Source of the DNA: JBCBGF01 sp038526915
GTDB taxonomy: Bacteria; Pseudomonadota; Alphaproteobacteria; Rhodobacterales; Rhodobacteraceae
Assembly: GCA_038526915.1 (NCBI GenBank)
Contig: JBCBGF010000004.1
Location: 252,711-316,710, forward strand
Reading direction: 5' to 3'
DNA: 64,000 bases
A model generated the notes under the pieces. It was not told where the DNA came from, searched no databases, and saw only the letters and a list, made by a program, of their open reading frames with translations. Shown piece after piece: positions 1 to 8,841 of the stretch. Both the position numbers and the translations under genes were made by a program. Every line of letters begins with the position of its first letter. Position 1 is the first letter of the stretch.

Positions 1-51
1 CGTGTCCCCGCCAGCATGGTCGAGCGCATTGAATCCCGGATGGGGGGCTAG
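1..51 (+). CDS. 3' end of an upstream gene, probably RND adaptor
   Basis: Sixteen codons of an open frame end in TAG at 49-51, three bases before the ATG of the RND pump. The tail is too short to classify. Position and spacing suggest the periplasmic adaptor (HlyD/AcrA type) usually cotranscribed upstream of such pumps; this is inference from context only. Confidence 0.5.
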   Translation, partial: RVPASMVERIESRMGG

Positions 52-54
52 GCC

Positions 55-3000
55 ATGGCAGCGCGCATGGACGGGGCGGTTGGCGGCTTGTTGTCCTACT
101 TCACGCGGCACCGAACGGCTGCCAATTTGCTACTTGTCGTCCTTCTCGTGCTGGGGGCTGCGGCCCTGCCAAATATGCGGGCGCAGTTCTTCCCTGATGT
201 CATCGTCGACGACGTCACCGTCTCGGTCCGTTGGGATGGCGCGGGCGCCGAGGACGTGGATGCGGGCCTTGTCCAGGTCCTTGAACCGGCGCTGATCGCC
301 GTTGAAGGCGTGGAAAGCACCGAAGCCACATCCCGCGAGGGCCGCGCCACGATCACGCTTGAGTTCGAGCCGGGTTGGGACATGGCCCGCGCCGCCGAAG
401 ACGTACAAAACGCCGTCGATAGCGTCAGCACTTTGCCCGAAGATGCCGATGACCCGACCGTGCGCCGCGGTGTCTGGCGCGACCGTGTGACCGATGTAAT
501 CATCACAGGGCCCGTTGGCGTCGATCAACTTGCCCGGTTTGCCGATGAATTCACAACCCGGCTGTTTGCCGAAGGCGTGACACGCACCACGATCCGGGGC
601 ATCGCAGCCCCGCAAATCATGGTGGAGGTGCCGGGGCTCTCGCTGATCCGGCATGATGTGTCGATGCGCGAGATCGCGAACGCCATTGCCGAGGAAGCGG
701 AAGCCGACCCGGCAGGCGATGTGGCGGGCAGCGCGCGCGTGCGTACCGGCGTCGCCAAACGCACCGCCGAAGACGTGGCCGGGATCGTTCTGCGGGCAAA
801 CCCGGATGGATCGTCCCTCACCATCGGGGATGTGGCGACGATCTATACCGAAGGCGTCGACCGGAACCGCGCATATTTTGTGGGACCAAACCCCGGGATA
901 TCGATCCGGGTGGACCGGTCCGACCGCGGCGATGCCATTGAGATCCAAGAACGCGTGGAAACCGTGGCCGCCGACATGGAGCTTACGTTGCCCGCTGGGG
1001 TATCCATCGACCTGATCCGCACCCGGGCCGAGGCGATTACCGGGCGCCTGAACATCCTGCTCGACAACGGCCTCGTGGGCCTCGGGCTGGTCGTGATCCT
1101 GCTGTTTTTGTTTCTGAACGCACGTACTGCGTTTTGGGTGGCCGCAGGCATCCCCGTGGCCATGACCGCGGCATTCGCGATGATGTACGCAGCGGGTCTG
1201 ACGATAAACATGATCTCGCTCTTTGCCTTGATTATCACGCTGGGGATCGTGGTCGATGATGCCATCGTGGTGGGCGAACACGCCGACTTTCGCGCAAGGC
1301 GATTGGGGGAAGACCCGATCACGGCGGCGGAAAACGCCGCGCGCCGCATGTTCACGCCTGTCTTCGCGGCAACCATCACCACCATCATCGCATTCTTCGG
1401 GCTCATGTTTATCGGCGGGCGGTTCGGCCAATTGATAAGCGATATCCCCTTCACCGTGATCGTCGTTCTGGCCGCGTCACTCATCGAATGCTTCCTCATC
1501 CTGCCCAACCACATGGCCCATGCCCTGGCGCATTCGGCCAAAGAGCATTGGTATGATTGGCCCAGCAGGCAGGTGAACAAGGGGTTCCGCTGGGTGCGGA
1601 CACGCGTGTTCCGGCCGTTCATGGCCGGCGTGATTTGGGCACGGTATCCGGTGCTGGCGGGGGTCATCCTCGTCCTTGCCAGCCAGGTCGTTTTGTTCAT
1701 CAACAACGATGTGACCTGGCGCTTTTTCAATGCGCCCGAACGCGGCTCGGTCAACGGGAACTTTGCCATGGTGCCGGGTGCCACGCGTGATGACACCATC
1801 GAGATGATGCGGTCCCTGCAGGTCGCAGTCGATGAGCTGGGCGAACGCTACGAGGCCGAACACGGTCGTAACCCGGTTGCCTATGTCGTCGCCGAGATCG
1901 GCGGTACAACCGGGCGCGGCCTGGCCGGGGCGGACACGAAAGAACCCGAACAGCTGGGATCCATCGCCATTGAGCTGATCGATGCCGATCTTCGCCCCTA
2001 CACATCCTTCGCGTTCGTGCGCGAGTTGCAGGAAGCGGCCCCGCGCCACCCGAAACTCGAAACACTCAGCTTCCGTGGTTGGCGTTCGGGCCCTGGTGGC
2101 GACTCGCTTGATGTCCAGATCTTCGGGGCCTCGTCTGAGACGCTGAAGGACGCCGCCGAGGAGTTGAAAACGCTCTTGGCACAGTTTCCGGAGGTGTCGG
2201 CCCTGGAAGATAACCTTGCCTATGACAAGGAAGAGTTGATCCTGGAATTGACGCCGCAGGGCCAGGCCCTTGGAATGACAATCGATGGTCTGGGCGGCGT
2301 CCTGCGGGACAGGCTTGGCGGCATCGAAGCCGCGACCTTCCCCGATGGCCCGCGATCCGCCACCATTCGGGTCGAACTGCCCGCTGGCGAACTCACCGCC
2401 GATTTCCTGGAGACCGCCCAGATCCGAACGCCCACGGGCGCATATGTTCCGCTGGCCGATATCGTCACCGTCGACTCGCGCACCGGGTTCTCAACCGTGC
2501 GGCGCGAAAACGGTGTTCGCGTCATTTCCGTTAGCGGAGACATCTCAGAAGACGATCCGGCCCGCGCCCAAGAGATCTCGACCACGCTGGAAGAGCGGTT
2601 CTTGCCCCAGATCGAAGCAAATCACGGCGTCTCGACACGGATGTCCGGCCTGTCAGAACAGGAAGACAGGTTCCTGAGTGAGGCAATGACCGGCCTGATC
2701 CTGTGTCTGACGGGCATCTACCTAACCTTGGCCTGGGTCTTCTCAAGCTGGGCCCGCCCGCTCGTGGTGATCGCGATTGTTCCCTTTGGCCTCGTGGGCA
2801 CAATCTACGGGCACCACGCCTGGGATGTGCCGCTTTCGATGTTCACCGTTGTGGGCCTCATAGGCATGGTCGGGATAATCATCAACGACTCGATCGTGCT
2901 GGTGCGCACCGTCGACGAATATTCGGAAAACCGAGGGCTGTTCCCGGCCATTATCGATGCGGCGTCTGATCGCTTGCGGCCCGTATTGCTGACGACGCTG

Positions 3001-3444
3001 ACCACGGTTCTGGGTCTTGCGCCGCTGCTTTATGAGACCTCTCAGCAGGCACAGTTTCTCAAGCCCACGGTGATCACGCTGGTCTACGGGCTTGGGTTCG
3101 GGCTGGTGCTTGTCCTGCTCGTTGTGCCCGCACTCTTGGCTGTGGGTCGCGATATTTCGGGTCAGATCGCCTCAACACGCCGCGCGCTGCGGGCGTTGCG
3201 TTTCGGGGTGGGACGGGTCGTGCTGGGTGCGGCAGTGCTGGCAGGTGGGCTGTTTGCGGCCACGTTGGGGCCTGTGCTTGTTACCGGGGCACTCCCCGCC
3301 CGTCTCGCGGCGGTGCTACCGGCTGATATCGCGATCACACCAGCCCTCGCCTTTGCGATGTTCGCAAGCGCTCTCGCAGTTGTGCTGCTGGTGATTTGGC
3401 TGATTGCCGCCGTTGCCAATGGACGTGCAACGAGCGCGTCCTAA
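55..3444 (+). CDS. RND-family efflux permease (AcrB/MMPL-like inner-membrane pump)
   Basis: This 1129-residue protein is a proton-driven inner-membrane pump that exports drugs or other small molecules through a tripartite complex. It has one membrane helix near residues 20-40, a long periplasmic porter domain, a cluster of helices around residues 335-500 that includes the VVDDAIVVGE stretch typical of TM4, a second periplasmic domain, and a second cluster at about 870-1030 with the matching GIIINDSIVLV stretch. The duplicated layout is the RND hallmark. The protein continues for about 80 residues after the usual last helix and carries two extra hydrophobic segments, making it longer than the common 1030-1050. 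The start follows the upstream stop by 3 bases, indicating an operon with an adaptor. It converges with the next gene, overlapping by 4 bases. Substrate cannot be told. Confidence 0.93.
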   Translation: MAARMDGAVGGLLSYFTRHRTAANLLLVVLLVLGAAALPNMRAQFFPDVIVDDVTVSVRWDGAGAEDVDAGLVQVLEPALIAVEGVESTEATSREGRATITLEFEPGWDMARAAEDVQNAVDSVSTLPEDADDPTVRRGVWRDRVTDVIITGPVGVDQLARFADEFTTRLFAEGVTRTTIRGIAAPQIMVEVPGLSLIRHDVSMREIANAIAEEAEADPAGDVAGSARVRTGVAKRTAEDVAGIVLRANPDGSSLTIGDVATIYTEGVDRNRAYFVGPNPGISIRVDRSDRGDAIEIQERVETVAADMELTLPAGVSIDLIRTRAEAITGRLNILLDNGLVGLGLVVILLFLFLNARTAFWVAAGIPVAMTAAFAMMYAAGLTINMISLFALIITLGIVVDDAIVVGEHADFRARRLGEDPITAAENAARRMFTPVFAATITTIIAFFGLMFIGGRFGQLISDIPFTVIVVLAASLIECFLILPNHMAHALAHSAKEHWYDWPSRQVNKGFRWVRTRVFRPFMAGVIWARYPVLAGVILVLASQVVLFINNDVTWRFFNAPERGSVNGNFAMVPGATRDDTIEMMRSLQVAVDELGERYEAEHGRNPVAYVVAEIGGTTGRGLAGADTKEPEQLGSIAIELIDADLRPYTSFAFVRELQEAAPRHPKLETLSFRGWRSGPGGDSLDVQIFGASSETLKDAAEELKTLLAQFPEVSALEDNLAYDKEELILELTPQGQALGMTIDGLGGVLRDRLGGIEAATFPDGPRSATIRVELPAGELTADFLETAQIRTPTGAYVPLADIVTVDSRTGFSTVRRENGVRVISVSGDISEDDPARAQEISTTLEERFLPQIEANHGVSTRMSGLSEQEDRFLSEAMTGLILCLTGIYLTLAWVFSSWARPLVVIAIVPFGLVGTIYGHHAWDVPLSMFTVVGLIGMVGIIINDSIVLVRTVDEYSENRGLFPAIIDAASDRLRPVLLTTLTTVLGLAPLLYETSQQAQFLKPTVITLVYGLGFGLVLVLLVVPALLAVGRDISGQIASTRRALRALRFGVGRVVLGAAVLAGGLFAATLGPVLVTGALPARLAAVLPADIAITPALAFAMFASALAVVLLVIWLIAAVANGRATSAS

Positions 3445-4262
3445 CCGGCCGAACAGCCCCGGATGTCCACAGCCTGGCCGTTGCCGAAAACCGTCAGCCG
3501 CAGATCATCCCGCGCCAGCGCAAAGGGCGCCGCATCACTTGGCACAAGCTCGGCCACAACAAGCAGCTGGCCACCATCGCGCCGGGCCGAGGGTTCGGCC
3601 ACCCAAACGGTGGGATCTGCAAACTCCACCACAGCCTCCTCTTGGCCTCCCATCACCGGCATGGCAACGCTATAGGTCACCCGCATGCCATCGGCGATCG
3701 GGGCGATCTTGCAGGTCACTGCCCCCACGCCCGCCTCATCGGCTGTCATCGGACGATCGGACAAGGCTGCCGCGATGCGCGGGTTCATGTCGCCCGTCAC
3801 GGCTGGCAGAACCGCCTCGATCCGCAGGGTCACAGGCACGCAGACCTCTTCGCACACACCGATCCGCATATCGCCTGAAAGCGAGATCTCGCCCCCCGCC
3901 ACATCCGGCATCACTAGGATCGGCACTGTCACCACCGACTGGTATCCAATACTGCGCAGACCGTTCTGCCAGTAAACCTCCGGCACGGGCCAATGGGGCT
4001 GGATCATTGCCACGTTTTGTGACCCCGACCAATCGAAATCAGGCGGGATCCCCCCTTCCCCAGGCGAGCGCCAGTATGTCTTCCACCCAGGGGCCAGGCG
4101 AAGCTCAATCGCGGCCATATGCCCCCCCGATGCCAGGCGTGCACCCGGCAAAACATGGGCTTCGACAATCCCATCGAGGGACTGGGCCGTGCTAGCCGCA
4201 GGCGCAAAACAGGCAAATGCAGCACCAAGGCAAGCAGACGCGATGGATGAAAGCCGGGTCAT
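3441..4262 (-). CDS. DsbD N-terminal-domain-like periplasmic protein
   Basis: This 273-residue protein starts with a signal peptide (about residues 1-27, ending near STAQS) if translation begins at the ATG at 4262; a longer upstream frame would bury the signal. The body resembles the N-terminal, disulfide-exchanging domain of DsbD: conserved WKTYWRSPGEGG and a CEEVCVPV motif with two cysteines, the likely redox pair. The transmembrane and thioredoxin domains of full DsbD are absent, so it is a stand-alone periplasmic domain, as found in many Rhodobacteraceae. Role in thiol-disulfide exchange or cytochrome maturation is inferred. It is divergent from yqgE across about 130 bases that presumably hold both promoters. 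Confidence 0.8.
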   Translation of the reverse strand: MTRLSSIASACLGAAFACFAPAASTAQSLDGIVEAHVLPGARLASGGHMAAIELRLAPGWKTYWRSPGEGGIPPDFDWSGSQNVAMIQPHWPVPEVYWQNGLRSIGYQSVVTVPILVMPDVAGGEISLSGDMRIGVCEEVCVPVTLRIEAVLPAVTGDMNPRIAAALSDRPMTADEAGVGAVTCKIAPIADGMRVTYSVAMPVMGGQEEAVVEFADPTVWVAEPSARRDGGQLLVVAELVPSDAAPFALARDDLRLTVFGNGQAVDIRGCSAG

Positions 4263-4393
4263 AGCGCCAAAATAAGAAGCATCGCACAGAGAGGAAATCA
4301 CTTTCCGGCGACAATCCTGAAACGGTGTCAATTGGCACACTTGCGCGGCAGACGCGCTTGGCCACAAGGTCGTCCTATGCGGAAGATTCGACC

Positions 4394-4951
4394 ATGAAGG
4401 ACCTCACCGGTCAATTTTTGATCGCCATGCCCGGCATGAGCGACCCACGGTTCGACCGAAGCGTGGTGTTCCTGTGCGAGCATTCCGACAAAGGCGCCAT
4501 GGGCCTTATCGTGAACAAACCCACCCCAGAGCTCCCTATTGTGGACCTTTTGAAGCAGCTGGGGATCGAGGCAGATGAGGCTGCGACCGATATGCTGATC
4601 CATTTCGGCGGGCCGGTGGAACACGGTCGGGGCTTTGTCCTTCACTCACGCGAATACCGCGCCAACGACTCGACGCTGGATATCACCGATGGAGTCGGCA
4701 TGACCGCCACACTCGATATCCTGCGCGATATTGCTGACGGTGTCGGGCCTGAACGTGCGATCCTGGCGTTGGGCTATGCCGGCTGGGGACCAGGTCAGTT
4801 GGAAGAGGAATATCAGGCCAACGGCTGGCTTAGTTGTGAGGCCAGCACCGATATCGTGTTTCACCCCGATGACGATGCGAAATGGACGGCGGCGCTGAGA
4901 TCCATGGGGATCGATGCGCTGACCTTGTCAGCAGACGCCGGTCACGCCTGA
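4394..4951 (+). CDS. YqgE/AlgH family protein
   Basis: This 185-residue protein has the family's opening (LTGQFLIAMPGMSDPRFDRSVV), the internal GLIVNKP and FGGPVE motifs, and the late GYAGWGPGQLEEE motif. Molecular function of this family is not settled; AlgH was first named as an alginate regulator in Pseudomonas. The start at 4394 is chosen because the family begins with this short hydrophobic stretch and a GGAAGA ribosome-binding site lies upstream; an in-frame start at 4325 would add 23 unsupported residues. Its end overlaps the converging sua5 gene by 10 bases. Confidence 0.9.
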   Translation: MKDLTGQFLIAMPGMSDPRFDRSVVFLCEHSDKGAMGLIVNKPTPELPIVDLLKQLGIEADEAATDMLIHFGGPVEHGRGFVLHSREYRANDSTLDITDGVGMTATLDILRDIADGVGPERAILALGYAGWGPGQLEEEYQANGWLSCEASTDIVFHPDDDAKWTAALRSMGIDALTLSADAGHA

Positions 4952-5892
4952 TCGCGCGGTGCCGCGGCGCGCGACAGCCTGTCATTGATCGCAAGGCCAA
5001 GGCCTGTGTTCGGAATGGGCGAGACGGCGATGGCCTTCGCGCCGGTCGCATCAAGGGCGTGCAAGTGCCGGAAAAGGTTACCTGCCGCCTCGATCAGATC
5101 GCCGGTTGGCGAGAGGTTGAACGCGGCTTTAACCTGCCCAAACCCCAACAAAACTTCACCAGGCAAAACGTCCATTGCGTTCAAGCGAAGCTCAGCTTTC
5201 GGTGCATAGTGCGACACGAGCTGACCCGGTGACGTGACGGGACCGTTGCTTGACGGTCGCGTGAGCGGACCGCCGAGACATGCTTCAAGCGCTTCCATCG
5301 GAAGTCCGCCGGGTCGCAGCAAACGCGGGGCGTTGCCGGTTTCGAAGATGGTTGACTCCAGGCCCACCTGGCAGGGGCCTCCATCCAGAACGGCGGCCAC
5401 GCGGTCTGAAAGACCATCGATCACGTGCTGCGCGGTGGTCGGACTGATCCGCCCCGACGGATTGGCGGACGGGGCGGCCACGGGGGCATCCACCGCGCCA
5501 AGCAACGCGCGCGCAAGGGGATGCTCCGGCACCCGGATCGCAACCGTCGACAGCCCCGCCGTGACCAACGGAGAGATCCCGGCAGACGCGCGCAACGGCA
5601 CCACAAGGGTCAGCGGTCCGGGCCAAAACGCACCCGCAAGCCGCAGGGCGATGTCGTCAAAGGCACCAATGGCCTCTGCGCGGTTGATATCCGGCACATG
5701 TACGATCAACGGATTGAACGCGGGCCGCCCTTTGGCCGCAAAAACCTGCGCGACAGCCCGGTCATCCGTTGCCACCGCGCCAAGCCCGTACACTGTCTCT
5801 GTCGGAAAGGCGACCAGCGCGCCATCGCGCAAAAGCTCTGCGGCCCGTTCAATGCCGCGCACATCCGCTGTCAGAGTTTCCGGCGCCGGCAT
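4942..5892 (-). CDS. tsaC: L-threonylcarbamoyladenylate synthase (Sua5 long form)
   Basis: The enzyme makes threonylcarbamoyl-AMP from threonine, bicarbonate and ATP, the first step of t6A37 modification of ANN-decoding tRNAs, in the cytosol. The 316-residue length is the two-domain Sua5 form: a YrdC domain over residues 1-200 (AFPTETVYGLGA, KGRPAFNPLIVHV, SANPSGRISPT) and a C-terminal Sua5 domain over about 230-316. The ATG at 5892 places the start just before the first YrdC strand; an in-frame codon further upstream would add 30 residues. It converges on yqgE, overlapping slightly. Confidence 0.92.
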   Translation of the reverse strand: MPAPETLTADVRGIERAAELLRDGALVAFPTETVYGLGAVATDDRAVAQVFAAKGRPAFNPLIVHVPDINRAEAIGAFDDIALRLAGAFWPGPLTLVVPLRASAGISPLVTAGLSTVAIRVPEHPLARALLGAVDAPVAAPSANPSGRISPTTAQHVIDGLSDRVAAVLDGGPCQVGLESTIFETGNAPRLLRPGGLPMEALEACLGGPLTRPSSNGPVTSPGQLVSHYAPKAELRLNAMDVLPGEVLLGFGQVKAAFNLSPTGDLIEAAGNLFRHLHALDATGAKAIAVSPIPNTGLGLAINDRLSRAAAPRDQA

Positions 5893-6024
5893 TGCATCCC
5901 TTCCAAGCCCGATGGCGCGGTGCGATACGCGATAAGCCTCGCTCTGCCAAGCGCGCATTCGCCTTGCATCACCGCGGGCCAAGGCCGATCATTCGGCAAA
6001 GAGACACCGCAAGGCCACCAAAAA

Positions 6025-7080
6025 ATGACTGAGCAGACCGCGAGTGGCATCCGCTATCCATTCCCGGATCCACCCGCATCGGGAGAGGCCACCGAGGTCG
6101 CCGATGGCATCCTTTGGCTCCGGTTTCCGCTGCCCATGACCCTGGACCATGTCAATGTCTACGCGCTTGACGATGGCGATGGCTGGACCGTCGTAGACAC
6201 AGGGATGTCTAGTCGCCGCACGCGGGATATTTGGGCAACGGTCCTAGATGGGCCGCTCGCGGCCATGCCCGTGCGGCGGGTAGTCGTCACCCATCACCAT
6301 CCGGATCATATGGGGCTGGCCGGGTGGCTACAGACCAAGTTCGGAGCCGAGCTTCTGACGACGCGCACGGGCTGGCTTTTCGCACGCATGCTGCAACTGG
6401 ATGAACAGGCGACGCCCTCACAAGAGACACTGGCGTTCTGGCGCAGTGCCGGAATGGATGCGGCCCTTTTGGAGAAGCGCGCCCAAGAACGGCCGTTTAA
6501 CTTCGCCGACACAGTGTGGCCACTGCCGCTGGGGTTTACCCGGTTACGCGAAGGCCAGACCTTCCGATCCGCCGGTCGCGACTGGACCCTGCGCATGGGC
6601 AATGGCCATGCGCCCGAACATGCCACGCTGTGGACCGAGGGCATCGTAATTGGCGGCGACCAGCTTTTGCCGTCGATCTCGCCCAACCTGGGCGTCTACG
6701 CTACCGAACCCGAGGCCAATCCCGTTGCCGACTGGTTGGAAAGCTGCCGCCGCCTGTCGGCCTTTGCGACCGAGGGGCAGCTTGTTCTGCCCGGACACAA
6801 GCTGCCCTATCGCGGGCTGCCGCTTCGGCTGAAACAGTTGATCGACAACCACCACGGTGCGTTGGACCGTCTATTGCGCTTCATCGAGACACCACGCACC
6901 GCAACCGAGTGTTTCCACCCTCTGTTCATGCGCCAGATCGGCGACGGCGAGTACGGGCTTGCGCTGGTCGAGGCGATGGCCCACGTCTTGCATCTGTGGC
7001 ATTCAGGGCAGGCAACGCGGACCCTTCGTGATGACGGGGTCTGGGTGTGGCAAGCAAAAGGCGAGGCAAATGAACGATAA
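6025..7080 (+). CDS. MBL-fold metallo-hydrolase
   Basis: This 351-residue protein belongs to the metallo-beta-lactamase superfamily: the metal-binding motif THHHPDHMG (about residue 90), an upstream VVDTGM strand, GNGHAPEHATLW and the C-terminal LPGHKLPY histidine. A C-terminal helical region (about 260-345) resembles the winged-helix-like tail of LACTB2/RNase-Z-like hydrolases. Substrate is unknown. The start at 6025 is favoured because the in-frame sequence upstream, back to 5425, is antisense to sua5 and shows no family similarity. The stop overlaps the start of the following gene, implying cotranslation. Confidence 0.88.
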   Translation: MTEQTASGIRYPFPDPPASGEATEVADGILWLRFPLPMTLDHVNVYALDDGDGWTVVDTGMSSRRTRDIWATVLDGPLAAMPVRRVVVTHHHPDHMGLAGWLQTKFGAELLTTRTGWLFARMLQLDEQATPSQETLAFWRSAGMDAALLEKRAQERPFNFADTVWPLPLGFTRLREGQTFRSAGRDWTLRMGNGHAPEHATLWTEGIVIGGDQLLPSISPNLGVYATEPEANPVADWLESCRRLSAFATEGQLVLPGHKLPYRGLPLRLKQLIDNHHGALDRLLRFIETPRTATECFHPLFMRQIGDGEYGLALVEAMAHVLHLWHSGQATRTLRDDGVWVWQAKGEANER

Positions 7081-7507
7081 ACCGAGCGGTGACACCAAGA
7101 AAGGCCGGGCGGTTCATACCGACCCCGATGTGAAACCCACCCCCGAACAGGAACCACTGCCCAAGGGCGTGACAAAAAAACCGGTCGAGACGAAAAGCCC
7201 TGCAGAATGGGCTTACGAGCGCCTGATCCTATACATCCAGAACTTCGAAAAACAGCTGGACGGCGAACATGAGGTCGCTATCGGGGTGACGAACGGTGGC
7301 ACAGGCATCATGCGGATCGAAGGCATCGGCTATTTCGATCCCGATATCGTGACCTTCTACGGCACCGACCCGACGGGTGGCCGAAAGCAATTGATCCAGC
7401 ATGTGAGCCAGCTTTCCGTCGGGCTGACGGCCCTGCCAAAACCGGGCACGTTGACCGAACCCCGCCGGATCGGCTTTCGCCTTGCACAGGATCTGGAAGA
7501 AGACTGA
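7070..7507 (+). CDS. DUF6173-like conserved protein
   Basis: This 145-residue cytosolic protein has a charged, proline-rich N-terminus (1-45) followed by a conserved-looking core (SPAEWAYERLILYIQNFEKQ, then RIEGIGYFDPDIVTFYG and IQHVSQLSVGL). I recognise it as the type annotated DUF6173 in Rhodobacteraceae, with no known function. The ATG lies inside the end of the MBL hydrolase gene (11-base overlap), so the two are translationally coupled. Confidence 0.8.
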   Translation: MNDKPSGDTKKGRAVHTDPDVKPTPEQEPLPKGVTKKPVETKSPAEWAYERLILYIQNFEKQLDGEHEVAIGVTNGGTGIMRIEGIGYFDPDIVTFYGTDPTGGRKQLIQHVSQLSVGLTALPKPGTLTEPRRIGFRLAQDLEED

Positions 7508-7596
7508 CCTGCGGCTGTTTTGCGCGGTTCAGGGTGCGTGACAGCGGCCCGGCAATCGCGTATCCACACGCTGCAAGTTAGTTGACGAGGGTTCCC

Positions 7597-7731
7597 ATGG
7601 CGGATCACGAACACGGTTCGATGGATATCACAGAGCAGGAAAAGACGTTTGACGGCTTTGTCCGCTGGTCAATTCGCGTTGCCGCAGCCTCGATCGCCAT
7701 CATTCTGTTTCTGGCTGTCTTCAACAGCTAA
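7597..7731 (+). CDS. aa3-type cytochrome c oxidase subunit IV (small)
   Basis: A 44-residue protein with a short hydrophilic head (MADHEHGSMDITEQEKTFDGF) and a single membrane helix (about 24-42). Size and layout match the bacterial aa3 oxidase subunit IV family, a single-helix accessory subunit of the terminal oxidase first seen in Paracoccus and Rhodobacter structures. The main oxidase subunits are not in the window, which is usual for this gene. A GACGAGG ribosome-binding site precedes the start. Confidence 0.85.
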   Translation: MADHEHGSMDITEQEKTFDGFVRWSIRVAAASIAIILFLAVFNS

Positions 7732-7746
7732 GGCACAGCTCATCGC

Positions 7747-8076
7747 TTAAGACACAAACGCTGCCAGCCCGTAGAATGTGATGGCCCCGGCAGCCATACC
7801 CCAAATCGCGCTTTTCATCGTGTACCCGGCGATCAATATCACGAGTGCGGCAATAATGCGCGCGGGATCCGGGGCGCTTGCACCGGCGGTGGGTAGAAAC
7901 ACCAGCGGCGCGACCAGGCCGGGTAGGACAGCCACCGGGGTATAGCGCAGTAAGCGCAGTGCCCAAGCCGGGAACGCCCGGTCGCCCATGCCCCCCAGGA
8001 ATGAGAAGCGCAGCGCAAAGGTGCCGATCCCGATGGCGAGGATCACGACCCAGGTTTCAACCACGCTCAACGTCAT
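7747..8076 (-). CDS. azlD: AzlD-family branched-chain amino acid exporter subunit
   Basis: This 109-residue protein has about four hydrophobic helices and the AzlD start pattern (WVVILAIGIGTFALRFSF). AzlD is the small partner of AzlC; together they form an exporter implicated in efflux of branched-chain amino acids and analogues. The start ATG at 8076 overlaps the stop of azlC (ATGA), showing coupled translation of the pair. Confidence 0.88.
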   Translation of the reverse strand: MTLSVVETWVVILAIGIGTFALRFSFLGGMGDRAFPAWALRLLRYTPVAVLPGLVAPLVFLPTAGASAPDPARIIAALVILIAGYTMKSAIWGMAAGAITFYGLAAFVS

Positions 8077-8783
8077 GGCGCGGCCCGCCCCATCCATGTC
8101 TCGACCAATGCGCCCACGCACATCGCCGCCAGAGCCGCGATGAGGACGCCCGCGTTGAACGGCACCCAGATGAGCGCGAGTGCCCCAATCACCGACACGC
8201 CAGCCGCCGCGACATGGGCCAGGGTCTTCAGCATCGGCGCCACGATTGCGAGGAATGCAATCGGCACCGCAAAATCGAGCGACCATTCGGGCGGAATGCG
8301 CGCGCCCAACAACGCGCCGACAAGTGTCATCGACAACCAGACCGGCAAGACCGGGGTGGCTGTGCCCAGAAAGTACTGCCAACGCTCGCCCAGCGTCATG
8401 TCAGGCCGATCCTCATAGGCCGCGACACTCAACGCATAGGTCTGATCGACGTTGAGGTAGGCAACCACCGCCCGTTGCCACAGCGGCGCCCCGCGAAAAT
8501 GCGGCGCGAGCGATGCTGAATACATTGCCATGCGTAGATTGACGGCCAGGGCGGTGGCAACGATTACAGCAACTGGTGCCGCCTCGATAATCAGTTGCAG
8601 GGCAGCGATCTGTGACGCCCCCGCGATCACAAAGAACGAAAAGCCGAAGGTTTCGGTCAGGGTCAGCCCAGCCTCGGTTGCCACGGCCCCGAAAACGATC
8701 GCGAAAGGGGCGATCACAAAAACAAATGGGGCCGCGTCGCGCAGGCCGCGTCGATAGGCGAAAACGGGTGTGGTGGATGCCAT
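8073..8783 (-). CDS. azlC: AzlC-family amino acid exporter
   Basis: The 236-residue protein is the large integral-membrane subunit of the AzlCD branched-chain amino acid exporter family. Family features include the early glycine-rich helix (FVIAPFAIVFGAVATEAGL), the ASQIAALQLI segment and the NLRMAMYSASLAPHF motif, with six or more membrane helices. It is the first gene of a two-gene operon with azlD and is divergent from fdhD across about 60 bases. Confidence 0.9.
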   Translation of the reverse strand: MASTTPVFAYRRGLRDAAPFVFVIAPFAIVFGAVATEAGLTLTETFGFSFFVIAGASQIAALQLIIEAAPVAVIVATALAVNLRMAMYSASLAPHFRGAPLWQRAVVAYLNVDQTYALSVAAYEDRPDMTLGERWQYFLGTATPVLPVWLSMTLVGALLGARIPPEWSLDFAVPIAFLAIVAPMLKTLAHVAAAGVSVIGALALIWVPFNAGVLIAALAAMCVGALVETWMGRAAP

Positions 8784-8841
8784 CGGCTCATCCTAAACTG
8801 GCCTCTGACCCGCGCATATCGCAGCCTCGAACCCGGTGACA

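Noticed and set aside
130..1431. 433-codon minus-strand frame under the RND pump
   Set aside because: Shadow of the pump gene; composition rich in His, Asp and Arg with no family pattern.
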